Below, in pieces: positions 43,787 to 55,250 of a DNA stretch of 64,000 bases. The translations under genes and the position numbers were made by a program. The notes beneath the pieces were generated by a model, which saw nothing but the letters and a program-made list of their open reading frames with translations, ran no database searches and was not told where the DNA came from. Numbering within the stretch: the stretch's first letter is position 1; each line of letters starts with the position of its first letter. Location of the stretch: the NCBI RefSeq assembly GCF_958979055.1, contig NC_084889.1, forward strand, positions 1,984,001-2,048,000. The letters run 5' to 3'. This stretch comes from Alnus glutinosa. Taxonomy: Eukaryota > Streptophyta > Magnoliopsida > Fagales > Betulaceae.

Positions 43787-43794
43787 TATTTATA
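43787..43794 (-). promoter_or_regulatory. TATA box of the small unknown gene
   Basis: TATAAATA on the minus strand, 40-47 bp upstream of the start codon at 43747. This would leave a 5' leader of only about 10-20 nt if the usual 30-nt spacing holds. Confidence 0.65.
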
Positions 43795-43931
43795 AAGCTG
43801 AAAAAGAGGGCGGCTTCGTAAATGACACGGTAAGCAAATATTGATGATATTAATTAGGTTGGGAAGAGAGTTGTTTTGGAAATTGGACTGCTTTGTGATA
43901 AGAGCAATTGTGAACTTTTGTGAACCACATT

Positions 43932-43937
43932 CACGTG
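43932..43937 (-). promoter_or_regulatory. G-box/ABRE-like element
   Basis: A CACGTG palindrome (in tcacgtggcc) about 185 bp upstream of the small unknown gene; a binding site for bZIP or bHLH factors if functional. Confidence 0.45.
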
Positions 43938-44423
43938 GCCACTGCCTTGTACCCTTTTGATGCAAAATAATGACAAAGCCAAACCTACCCTTGAGCAGCC
44001 CAAAGGGCAAGCAGTTGAGCTTGACACGAAGGCTAATTCTTCGTCTGACCCAGTACTTGGTATGTAGCCCTGTTCAATGATGAAGAAAAAGAAAAGATTT
44101 TGAAGATCCAATTAAATTTTGCCTTGTTGTGGGGGACAAAGTTGAAATGTTGACAACTTGACATGTTCTTTAATTTGGAGGTTGGGACTCTGTCAGTGCG
44201 AGAACGAAGCAAACAGTTGGGCTTCGATGGTATTTATTATTAGCCTGTGCAGCCATTGACAGCTTATAACCTTATACGGTATAGTTTTTGTCTGTATTAA
44301 TATGCGATCACCATGACCAACTTGAGGCTCCACCTGTTTGCAAAACTGCGGCTATTTCAGGTCATGAGACCCCTAGCTATAATAATTTTGTGGCCCATGA
44401 TATTTAAGAGAAAAAGTGAGGGG

Positions 44424-44716
44424 TCTTATGGCAAATAACTCTCACTTTTTCTCTATATTTTTTTTTTTTTTTTTTTTTTTTACTTTTTTCAAAAAAGTCA
44501 AATAAAAAATATCCTCTCTTTTTCACTTTTTATATCATATCAATAATTTTTTATTATTATCAAATAAAAAAAAATTACTACAAAACAATTTTTTTTCTTC
44601 ACTTTTTTATAAAACAATTTCAAAATTTTTTATACTTTATATCACATCAATCATTTTTTACTACTATTCAAATAAATATTTTACAATTACAACTATTTGC
44701 CAAACAAATTCTAAGA
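44424..44716. mobile_element. MITE, gggtgtttg-type family, copy 2
   Basis: Inverted ends gtcttatggcaaataa and (minus strand) gtcttagaatttgtttggcaaata, with an interior containing tatatcatatcaataattttttatta and tatatcacatcaatcattttttac, the same order of blocks as the 1770-2060 copy. Confidence 0.5.
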
Positions 44717-47220
44717 CTTTTCACAGTAGATTCATTATTAGATGTTATAGTTAATAGAGTAGTAGATTTCACATTGAAGTCTACATACGTACCCACAGGA
44801 AGCATGTTCGTCTATATTATATATATATATATATATATTTAAGGCTTTGTGCGGTTAGATTGCTTGTCCAGAGATAGACCTGGTCTTTCGATACTTCCTA
44901 TCTTCCTGTTGGGGAATTAGTATCTGTTGCAATCACTCATTTCTTCTCTGTTCTGTCGCAACTATTTATAATTCCGATTGTGGTTCACTTGAGATCAGAC
45001 CGATTCTCCTCCTGCTGTTCAAACAGCTCGGTCTAACCTGGCTTTAACCTATGTAACACTTACTTCAATAAAATGTGAAATTTGTAAGGGCATCCACCAT
45101 GAATTATTTAAATTTTTCTTCAAATTTTGAAGAATATAATCCCATTATTTTTTTTTTCTTTTTATTTTTTCTATTTTGAATAATCCCTTTTGAAAAACAC
45201 TCTACTTCTCATTCTTTTTAAAAGATAATGACTTATTTTTTATTATTATTTTGAAGAATGGAGCACACGTAATGGGAAATCATAGAGAAATGAGAGAAAG
45301 TTCTACTTTTTATTAGGTTAAAGGGGAGAGAAATTAATAAAGAGTAATACTACTCTTTATATTCAATTTATATTGGCTAACGTGACGTAAAATGAGTGTG
45401 AGTATTAATATTACTCATCAATGAAATATGATATAAAGAATACACCGGGATCATTCATATTACTGTAGCATTTCCATTAAAACGGATCAAAGGTATATTT
45501 AAGGTGCAATTCTTTAATTAGAAAAAAGAAAAAAATTAAGAAAAAAGGTGCAGTCCTTTAAAATTTGAAAGAGACGCCTCTTTAAAGCATTCGATAGGGA
45601 TGCTTAAGGAGTTGTAATAAAAATTATAGCGTACCAAATATTTTCCTACCTAATAAGTTAGTTTATTAGTTGAATAAATCCAAAGGTTATGCTACACATT
45701 AGAATAAAGTTCTCCTTACCTATATGAACTTTTCAAACTGGGTGAAAATGAATTAGATTCCAGGCCTTGAGTATAACGATAAGTAAAGTGTTTCTTTTTC
45801 CTAAAGCCTACTTTTTATATAGATTCTCCCTTTTAAGATTCTTTTTTTTTTAAAAAAAAAAAATATATAAAAAAAAAAAATCTGAAAACTATTTTTCTAG
45901 ATTCATTTCCAAGTTGGACCAACCCCGCCAACTAATCCTTTATCAGTTCTTATCTGAATGAGGAAAGAGAACATTTTGAAGTTGGAAAAGCCTTCTCCAA
46001 GCCTAGCTTTTTAGTAGTTTCTCGTCGGGTTAGAAAAGCTTTCTCATATTTAATATTCGAACCAGAAATAATTGGCTATTCAAAGAGGTCTAACATCAAA
46101 ACCTCTTTGCCAGGTTTTTCTTAATATATAGCTTTTTTGGCCATACTTCGTATTTTCGGTTGATCGATTTGAGAATAAATGTATGGTATTACGCTAATTG
46201 GAGTAATGCTACATATTATCCTCTTGTTTTTCTTTCGTCCTCTAAAATTGATGTGACTCTTAAATCACCATTGAAGTAGTGAGATGTGGGAAATATTTAC
46301 AACATGAAAGACACTAATAAAGATGTAACATGTGGCACACGGTTACAATAGAATTTGCTATAAAGTGCTGCATACATCAGATAAAATGGGACTTTCATCT
46401 CATTTCTTTGTGCACTATCTTTGATTTTTATGAGATTATTCCCTTTAATTCATAGCAACTTAAATATCAAAGTATTTCCCGATGGCTCACTCCAACAATC
46501 TCTTCTTTTTAAATTCTTTATCGTTACCTCAACGAGCAATCAATCGAGCTGGTCCAACACCCTACTAGTTTTCAATGGAATAATTGGTTGTGCATTCACT
46601 TTTTTCGGCCATTCAGTTGCTTTTACTTGTAGGCTTGTAGCCTCTGTTAGGCTGCCCCAACGTACGGTGGCTGGCTACCTAAACCCACTTGCCAATAGAC
46701 CCCCTAGGTTACTGGCTCTGTCGCTTCCATTCCACCCACACCAGAATATTGAGCAATTTTGGATACAACTTGAATGAACATGACAACCGAAGATCCATTT
46801 CCGTTTTCTATGATTTTGTTAAGAAAATCTCTCTTTTTATGTTAATAAAAGCAGTATTTTGATCCATTTGTTTTGTATTTAAGTGGAGATAAATCTTTTG
46901 CATTATTTTTTTGGGGAGTGCATCTCAAAGTTTAGTATTTCTTAGGTGTATGTCCTGTAATATATATGTTCTATCTATATATTTTTTTTTCTTCCGGGCA
47001 AGTTCAAGTTTCTTTAGGGTGCGTTTCGAATTGCGATTTCGTAAATAATAAGTACAATTTTAAACTAAATTGCAAGGAGCGCTGACGTGGTGTACCACTT
47101 AAGGGATCATACAAAAGTGGGGTTGACTGAGGAAATCCACTCAATTGGCTTATGAAGGGTGTCTCTCTATTTAAGGCCGGTAAGGGCAGGCGGGGATAGG
47201 GTGGTGGTATGCTGTCAATT
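44717..47220. other. Gene-free AT-rich region
   Basis: No gene supported in 2.5 kb. A TA run is at 44817-44838. 45352-45478 (gagtaatactactc...attactcatcaatg) and 46199-46290 (ggagtaatgctacatattatcctcttg) look like degenerate copies or single ends of gagtaatgct MITEs. The 118-codon ORF at 46421-46777 has no recognised domain. Confidence 0.4.
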
Positions 47221-47904
47221 ATGCTCTGTTTGTTTCGATATAAAATGGTTTCCGCTGTAAAATATTTTCGACGAAATCATTTTCCGAAAATATTATTTTC
47301 TCGAAAATATTTTTCCGTGTTTGATGCGCACGAAAAAATTACGAAATGTGAAAATTCAACTGTTGTTGGAATCCGGCGACGTTCGGTCGTCGTTGCCTGA
47401 TTCCAGCAAACATGTTTGGCCGATTCCGGCCGGATCCGTCCACATCCAGCCTGATTCTTGCCATTTTGGCCAGATCCGGCCAGATCCAGGTCAGTTCCGG
47501 CCAGATTCCAGTCGGCTTCTGAACATGGCCGGATTCCGGACAGTTTCGGCCGGAATTTGGTCCGCCGGCATCCGGCGACGGTGGCCGGATGTCGCCGGAT
47601 TCCGGCGCCGTTAGTGTTCCGTTCGCCGGATGTTGCCGAGTTCTGGCTCTGCCTAGATTCCGACAACTGACTATTGCTGAATTTCGTCAATCAGATATCA
47701 AACATGCGTGCAAGGACTAAACGTTTAATTTCGGAAAACGATTTACGTTTTTAAAAATCGTAAATCGTTTTCCAAAAATTAAAGAAATTTTTACGGTCAA
47801 ACCAAAAATGATTTTCGTTGACCATTATTTTCGCCCCTACCAAACACCGTAAAATGTCAAAATTATTTTTCTAAAATTATTTTACGCCGAAACAAACGGA
47901 GCAT
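47221..47904. mobile_element. Non-autonomous DNA transposon with ccggattccgg core
   Basis: Termini atgctctgtttgtttcgat (left) and, on the minus strand, atgctccgtttgtttcggcg (right) form an imperfect inverted repeat, followed by ttttccg/aaaacg-rich subterminal arms. The centre (47375-47650) is a GC-rich cluster of some fifteen short variants of gattccggcc/ccggattccgg in both orientations. 684 bp with no transposase; the flanks (caatt / taattg) do not give a clean duplication. A deleted copy lies at 10615-10983. Confidence 0.62.
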
Positions 47905-48300
47905 TAATTGAACGGCAAATCTGGGGAGGAATTTATTTGAAATTGAGATGACATAGTGTAGCACATGTCTTGAAGACGGATTCCAATTCAGCCATACAAT
48001 ACGGCAATGTTGAGTTAGACCATATAGACTATAGAGTAGCATCGATAGTTTGTTTAAGATTTTTAAAATAGGGATCTTATTGATGTGATTCAGGATCAGA
48101 TGATTACGATGAACTCATGTATAATTTATATAGAGTGCAACAAAATATTAATTAGGAAACAATTCAAAATCTAAAATTCAAACCTAAAACGTTCCTATCT
48201 AATCACATCCTAAAGAATCAAATGTCTCTAGTGAATAAGATATGATACATGCCTCTGTATCTCGCCTTACTGATTCTATTAGTAAGAGCTTTAATTTCGG

Positions 48301-48340
48301 TAACACCTTTTTATTATTATTATTATTATTATTATTTTAA
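48301..48340. repeat. (ATT)n microsatellite
   Basis: Approximately nine ATT units near 48312-48338. No gene nearby. Confidence 0.6.
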
Positions 48341-48478
48341 TTTTTAATTTTTATTTACTCATTCTAGTGAAAACATGAACTTTCCACCTCACCCATCTAC
48401 TACTTATTTACAAGAGATGAATATAATCAGATAGACAGAACTAAGGGCAGAGGTTTTAAAAATGTTCCTTTTATATAT

Positions 48479-48680
48479 ATATACATATGAGTAATGCTGC
48501 ACATCATCCTCTTGTTCTCTTTTTGTTCTCCCAAATTTGATATGGCTCTTAAAATCACCATTGAATTTATGATAGATCATTATTGAATTTTGATCTAATG
48601 ATGATTTTAAGAGCCACATCAATTTTGGGAGGATAAAATGTAGACAAAAAGATGATGTGTAGCATTACTCATATACATAT
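48479..48680. mobile_element. Palindromic MITE with 10-bp TSD
   Basis: Element 48489-48670 (182 bp) from gagtaatgctgcacatcatc to gatgatgtgtagcattactc, inverted repeats of 20 bp with one mismatch that continue inward (ttctcccaaatttgat against atcaattttgggagga). It is flanked by atatacatat at 48479-48488 and 48671-48680. The 10-bp duplication and long arms fit a Mutator-type MITE, though the flanks are partly microsatellite. Confidence 0.75.
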
Positions 48681-48951
48681 ATATATAGAGGACAATCCTA
48701 ATTCAACTTACTAGTTTCTAAACCTAATTCGCTAGTTTCATGTCAAGTTCGCATTAAAAATTGGCAGCCTTAAATGTTCTAACACAAGCAATTTAATTAA
48801 ACGAGCAAAAGTCTTCCCCCTTAAATTTCTAATTTGGAATAGGTTTTAAATCGAGTTTTCTAATAATGTAGAAAATTGTCAGCCGGCTGCCCTAAGTCAC
48901 AATGTAATGAGCAGCCTCATATTCATAGCACCGGTCCTCATCCTTTGACAC

Positions 48952-48963
48952 CAATCACCCTTG

Positions 48964-49023
<60 letters not shown>

Positions 49024-49995
49024 TACATCAGTAACCGATTACAAGGAAAAATAAATAACACAAATACAACAGGATATGGACAACCCAAATATTAAACTAA
49101 GAACGTAAGTACGCGGGGACAATGCTTCCGAAGATGCGGGCCTTTTGACTCGAGGCACGGATGCCACAAAGTCGGGGTCACCATTAAAGGTGATTTCACA
49201 AGTGTATTGAGTCACAAGGACCCAAACACTAAATCAGGGGTAAACAGGGGGAGAGGGGTACAACAAGTAAGCCCAAAAAAACAGTAATACAAAAACAATA
49301 AAATAAACAGTAGCAGTCCAAAGGAAGGCGGGGTGGGAGCCGTCCATGACGGCGCGTGGGGAACACACGCCGCCGAGGAGAGGCCTCTCATCAGCCGGAT
49401 TCGCCAGCGTGGCCCAGAAACACCGGACACGGTCAAGGGGGGAAGTGGGGAGCGCAAACGTGGCATACACGCGCGGAGGAGAGCAAAGAGCTCGCTGGAG
49501 CGTGTGTGCCACGCGCGGGGGAGCAGAAGCCGGCTGAGGAAAAAACGACTATCGGTGGAAACCGGAGACGCCGGGGAACTCGGTGGTGAGGCGCGTGTCT
49601 TGTAATTGTTTGCGGAGGAGTGTAGATCTAAATCTGAAAAATTGAAACAAAACCCCTTGCCAAAAATTACAAAAAACTCGATGGAAGGCGGAGGAAAATA
49701 GCCTGAACAGACGTTGTAGAGACACAAAAACCAGTAAAAAGCATGTAAGATAGGTGGGTAGATGGAGCTTATGCCTTAACTCCAAAGGCTTGAAAAACTG
49801 AAAAGACAGTAGAAGGTTGAAGAGATAGATGATGGAAAGTGAGAAGTAAGGGTGGTCGGATGTTGGGGTGGAAGAAGAAGAGAGGAAAACGGAGATGGGT
49901 GGTGGGGAGGGAAGCACAGCTTACACAGGAAAAAAATCAGGGAGAACAGGATGGAGGAGAGAGAACGGAGAGTTTTTAACTACAATCACCCTTGA
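48952..49995 (-). mobile_element. Non-LTR retroposon with long A-tail and 13-bp TSD
   Basis: caatcacccttga is duplicated at 48952-48964 and 49983-49995. Next to the left copy is a T-run of about 55 nt (48966-49020), the A-tail of a minus-strand insertion. The roughly 960-bp body begins with a pyrimidine-rich 5' part (on the minus strand ctctctcctccatcctgttc) and contains CpG-rich sequence in the middle (49330-49600), but no reverse transcriptase. Some ORFs are long because the GC content is high; none has a known domain. It is either a LINE-derived non-autonomous element or a processed copy of a non-coding or unknown transcript. The long pure tail and perfect TSD suggest recent insertion. Confidence 0.78.
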
Positions 49996-50807
49996 TTTGA
50001 TTGGCCTGCTTTCAACCACCTTGCGGACCAAGTTGTAGTCACACAAACACACGCCAGGAGACTCAGAAAACATCATTATCATTTTAACGAATATAGGCCC
50101 AAAAGACAATAAATGGAGAAAAACGGGTGAGAGAATGATTACTTTTGAGCATGCCATAGAAAGGTGCATGTGAATATTGGTAGAACTCCAAACTCAATTA
50201 AAACTGACTAATTCATACACTTTGAAAAAAGGGCACCCCCCCCCCCCCCCCCTCTTGTTGGCGTGATAAATAGGCAACAATAACACGTCACAAAAAATCA
50301 CTTTCTGAGATTCGAATTCGAAAGTAAACAGTAAAACGCGGAAACAGCCAAACGACAAGAAAGCAGAATAACAAAAAGTCACCAAATTCTACTAATAGGA
50401 ACTTCACTTTGTACAGGTTTTCCCTCACAAGAAAGCCGCTCAATGAAACTTCAATTTCAAAGACCCCCCACCAAAAAAAAAAAAAGGCAAAATGAAAATG
50501 GAAAATCCGACTCTTTTACTTACAAGAAAAGAGGGTGGTCACGGATTGTTTGCCCAACCCAAACCAACCCTCCAACACCGAAGAACCCCTCTTCCATTAT
50601 TTGGTTAACATTTCATCTACTTACAAAGACACTTGCACTAAAATTTACACAAGACCCTTTTAAACATATTTACACCAACGCAAAAGGATTTACCTCTTCC
50701 CTCTATGAGAATTTGAAAATTCATCTCATGCAATTAACTTTTGTGTAACTTTTGTTTTACTGCTTCATTACTATGTACTCACTCTTCTTGTTGGTTTAAC
50801 TTGGGTT
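49996..50807. other. Intergenic; downstream of the unknown conserved gene
   Basis: No gene. A run of 17 C residues lies at 50236-50252. 50440-50750 has chance ORFs only and may include the 3'UTR of the minus-strand gene that ends at 50808. Confidence 0.4.
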
Positions 50808-51884
50808 CTAAGCAAGCGCAGGGATGCTGCAACTTCGCCTATCCCTGTCAAGGCAATCGAACCCCTCGATCCTCACCGATGGTTTGTTCCCAAAACTGGC
50901 CCGAACACAGCTTCCTTTCCTCGCGGATGAGGACGGAGATGATGATGAGCCAGATTGTAGCGGAATTGGGGACAACGGCGACTGTGGGATGAGCTTCTCA
51001 TCCCCGAATCGAGCGTCTTGAATTAATGGGTTAGCTACTCTGCTCGGCGGTGACCCGCAAAAAAATGGGGGCGACGAGGCTACCTGTGGCGGAGCTTGTT
51101 CCACGCCACAACCACCACCCTGTAACAAAACTCACATTAATTAAGAAAAGAAAGAAACAAAGACAGAAATCACTCTTAAACTACGTGTATGTCAAATTGT
51201 TTCTAGATAAAAACAGAATGGCACCGACCTTGTATCACAAAATATTCCACAAATATGCTGGTGTTTTCTGTTGAAATGTCGCTATTGATTATGGTACTTG
51301 GTACCCAGTTGAATTTGTTTACATTTTGATAAACAATTAGTCTGCTAAACTACAAAATAATCCTCCACTTTTCAATTTGGTCATAGTCCTACTACTTTCA
51401 GATTATGTTCATTTGAGGTGGGAAAAAAATTGAAAAGTTCCAAAAACATGATACCGTTTTAAACATTTAAAGGAACTCGAACCCAAACTTAATTTATTAT
51501 AGATCAAGCACGTCAGGCCTAGAATAAATATATGATAAAAAAAATAAAACATAAACTTTTTTTTTTCGGAAAAAGAAAAGCATACCTTTGTGAGGATGAT
51601 ATCCAAAAGATCAATCCCAGCTTTTGAATCACATAGCTCCGCCTGGTGGCTGCAAAATCAAATAAACGCTTAGTAAAATAAAAATTGACAAAAAAAAAAT
51701 AAAAATCGAGAGCAGGTGTGTTAGGAGAAAATTACCTGAGGTGCCATCTAAGGGATCTGATAGGGTGCTCGTTTACGGTGGCATTCAAGAGACCGAGACG
51801 GCGAGGTTTGGGACAAATCACGTGTTCTCTTCGCATCTCTTCACGGCCTGCGAAGGCGTTCTGTTGGATCGCACAGTGGTTCAT
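50808..51884 (-). CDS. Conserved plant-specific protein of unknown function
   Basis: Three coding exons: 51884-51736, 51649-51586 and 51119-50808, all GT-AG and in phase, 174 aa. The N terminus (MNHCAIQQNAFAGREEMR, then VICPKPRRLGL), the middle (PIRSLRWHLSHQAELCDSKAGIDLLDIILTK) and the C terminus (ASSPPFFCGSPPSRVANPL..DARF, then VRIEGFDCLDRDRRSCSIPALA) look like motifs of a small, land-plant-conserved family I recall seeing but cannot name; no biochemical role is known to me. There is no signal peptide or membrane segment, and the serine/proline-rich linker is probably disordered. The start is the first ATG after the (CT)n leader and opens the conserved MNHCAIQQNAF motif. The 5' leader contains a 67-bp (CT)n tract and probably a leader intron. 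Confidence 0.88.
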
Positions 51885-51928
51885 CTTTTGCTTCAATTTC
51901 TGGCGCAATTTGTTGTAAATTGATTAGA

Positions 51929-51931
<3 letters not shown>

Positions 51932-51998
<67 letters not shown>
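51932..51998. repeat. (GA)n microsatellite in the leader of the unknown conserved gene
   Basis: About 33 GA units, i.e. (CT)n on the transcribed strand, ending 48 bp upstream of the start codon. Length variation here is likely among individuals and could affect translation or promoter activity. Confidence 0.9.
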
Positions 51999-52002
<4 letters not shown>

Positions 52003-52030
52003 AAAGTTTGAACAGGTTTTTTGCAGATCT

Positions 52031-52448
52031 AGGAACGTGGATAACATTTATGGACGGCTATAGATCAAGATCTGGTCAAATATATATATATGAATAAATA
52101 AATCAAATAAAAACAGATTAAGCTAACGCAATCGCCAGCCACATAGCTGACACCGTCTACGCGGAAAACAAAAGAAAAACTAGCAAGGCTTACGATCACG
52201 AAGACCTCCTTGTGTTTGAAATTTCATCAAACGCATAAAAAAAAAAAATTAAAAAAAAAAAAGTAAAAGGAAAATTAGAGATTTCTGATTCTACACGAAT
52301 GGATCTAATAAAACTTATGAAACCTATTTCGGTAGATCTGGAAAGCTAAAACCATTTCCAGAAAGAGCTCAAAAGGATTTAGACGCAACAGTAGCAAAAT
52401 TCAACAAACCAAAGCTCCACATAGAGAGAGAGAGAGAGAGAGAGATAC
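52031..52448 (-). other. Probable 5'-leader intron of the unknown conserved gene
   Basis: On the minus strand a donor (cttaag|gtatct, exon end 52449) and an acceptor (cgttcctag|atctgc, near 52030) would remove about 418 bp, leaving an untranslated first exon from about 52600. Inferred from splice-site appearance only. Contains another short GA run (52423-52445). Confidence 0.4.
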
Positions 52449-52629
52449 CTTAAGCTCAGCTGTACAGCGCTCCTCCGAAGGATGATTCTTGCCGAAAAGT
52501 ATAAATCACTATTCACACACAAAAAAATAATAATAATTAAGGTCGAGAATTAGGCAAGGGTTGGGCCGGAGATACAGAGAGAGACGAAAGAACCCAAAGA
52601 AGGATTAGCTAGGAAGAGGTTCCGCATGA

Positions 52630-52636
52630 CTTTATA
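52630..52636 (-). promoter_or_regulatory. Candidate TATA box of the unknown conserved gene
   Basis: TATAAAG on the minus strand, which would place transcription start near 52600, consistent with the proposed untranslated first exon ending at 52449. Confidence 0.45.
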
Positions 52637-54602
52637 TTCAACACAGCCACACACAATAACCCCCCCCAAAAAAAAAAAAAAAACGAAAAAGAAAAAGCGG
52701 TTTGGGAAATGGGTAACACCGTAACAGCACAGCTAGGCAGAGAAGCTCGCCTTGCACTCTTATTGTCTGATTGGGCTTGAGCTATTTATTTGGCTAGATT
52801 TCTAGAATTTCGAACTATAATTCCTTCAATTTTTTTATATTTTTTATTAGAATCGAGCACATTTACATAAATAATCAATTTAAGCACATATCTATAAAAT
52901 TAAAAAAATAAAAGAATAAAAAAAAATCAATTTAAGCACATCACTCTACAGAAAGTTCCTCCAATTCTAACTAGGTTGAAACTTGAAAGTCTTTTTTTTT
53001 TTTTTTAAATGAAAATAAATTATCATATATTTAATTAAATAAACAATATATCATATTAACGTAAAGGTAAGTATCAAGTATTTGTTTCTTAAAATATATA
53101 TATCAAGTCAATGATTTATTCCTTTATGACAAATATCATGTAAGTCTAACAAGTAATAATTTAAACATCAACTAACAAATTTGCAAAAAATACTCATATA
53201 CTAATTTTTTTATTATTTAATTTTAAAAAATAATTAAAAATAAAAAAAATGATATAATCAAGGTGAAGTAACACATATGCACACGTAGAGTTATTTTTTT
53301 TGAGTCTGACATTATATTATGCTTATGTATCATAATTTTTGTTAAAAATTTTAACAGTAAATATACTAGAAAATCAATTTAATAACATAGCATATCTTAA
53401 AAATTTATTTAATTAGAGTAATTTGATTAAAAAAAAATTAAACTTAAGAATCTTTACAATATATTTTCCTATAATAAAATAGGTTAAGAATCAAGGAGAT
53501 ATAATAAAAGAATCTCGATATGAATAATGTGAGAAAAGTTTTTTTTATTGGTCTCACGCGGGCGGTGCCCCCCGCGAGAAATCTCATCGGTACTCACACC
53601 CTTACCAACCTGAAGGGAAAGATAAATTTATTACTAATTTTTTATTGAAAATATCTTAAAGATCAACGGATCTGCCCAGCTGAAGTCGTTTGCGTCAAAG
53701 GCCGGGCGACACGTGTCGCTAAGTTTTCAGCTCCAATCTCGCAACCGTGTGAAAGGTTTGGGGTCGTGGTCGCCATTGCTATTTATGGCGCACGCATTTG
53801 TTATTTTTCATTTTTTATTTTCAAAATCTTTGTACCCACAGGGCCAGATGAGAACATGAGACGGTAACGGAATTGGGCTTATTAAATTTAAATGTTGTTT
53901 AGAAAAATAAAAAAAGAAAAGAAATTAGCATTTTTCTTGTCACCCATCAGTCATCACCATTCATAGAGGAGAATTTTTCCAAGAGAATTGTCATGAAGCA
54001 AACAATTTGTAATCATCGTAATATTTTTAAATTTTGATTTTATTTATTAATTGTGAATGACACTCAAAATTATGTCAAAATTATTGATGTCCATTTGTTC
54101 ATGTAATAGGAGCTTTTTTATTTTTTGTAAAAATGAAAAGGACTAATAAAAGTGTAGATTGTACGGATTTAATTGCACACCGTACATCTTCTTTCATATA
54201 AATATTTGTTTTATAAATGGAGATAGTAACCCACAATTTTTCTTTGTTGCATAAAGCCACCCATCCAATAAAATCAAGGGGTATAATCTTTTGTTATTTC
54301 AAGACACAATTTTTGACCATCTTGTCTATGTGGCAAAGTGATCTCCCAACTAATTTTAGGGTTCTTTTTTTAAATAATAATAATAAAATAAAGTAAAAAT
54401 TACCAAGTGAATAAAAGTGATTAAGAGTTGTGTCTTGAGATGACAATGCATCATATCTCTAAAATCAAATGTAATGTCTTTCATTTTCTTCCTTTTTTAT
54501 TGGAAAGATGCCATCATCAAATCACTTAAACTCAAAAATTAATGAGTTGTTACGTGCTCACCGTAGCACAGCAGCTCACCAAATGTCTTTTGTATAAAAA
54601 CT

Positions 54603-54634
<32 letters not shown>

Positions 54635-55250
54635 GAAAAGGGGGCTCTTAATAAACATGCACATGACTTTGGAATGCAAGTACTTTGAAAAATAAATAAT
54701 ATTTAAATAAAACAAAAAAAAAATTGATAACTAAATTAGAGAGTGAGATACATGAGTTTTAGAAAAAGTTGATACCTAAAATAATTGAAAGAAAAAACAA
54801 TTTTTTTTAGATAAAATTGAAAAAAAAAAAAAAAAAAAAAAATTGCTGAGTTGGATGTGAATTCTCTTAATTATAATTTTTTATTTTTTGTTTAGTTATT
54901 ATAAGGCCATAAAAAGAAAGATTTAAATCACCACAACTAAACTTATTCCATCAATCCAATATTTATTAGCTATGATATCTTATGGTAGTACAAAGATGAA
55001 ACCAAGGGCTAACTAACTCTTTGGTATTCTGAATAGACCTTTATTATAGAATACCTATTTCTATATAATAGTTATTATTTTGTTTATTTCTATGAAATAT
55101 TTCAATGGAAATAGTTATTTCTTGAGGAAATGAAGGGACTTTTCAAAAAGATCCATTTTTTTTTTTCTTTCTCAAACCCATATATATATATATGTATATA
55201 TATAAAAGAAGGGATCGGAAATCTCCAATCTCCTATTACCAGAATGAGTA
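52637..55250. other. Gene-free AT-rich region
   Basis: Nothing recognisable over 2.6 kb except poly-A/T runs (54602-54620, 54824-54841), a TA run (55180-55204) and a small GC-rich patch at 53557-53580. Confidence 0.45.

Noticed and set aside
47277-47690. 137-codon ORF rich in Gly/Arg/Pro
   Set aside because: It is produced by ccggattccgg repeats in a DNA transposon and is open on both strands.
49212-49727. 171-codon minus-strand ORF and overlapping ORFs on the + strand
   Set aside because: High GC of the retroposon centre removes stops in several frames at once; no domain is visible.
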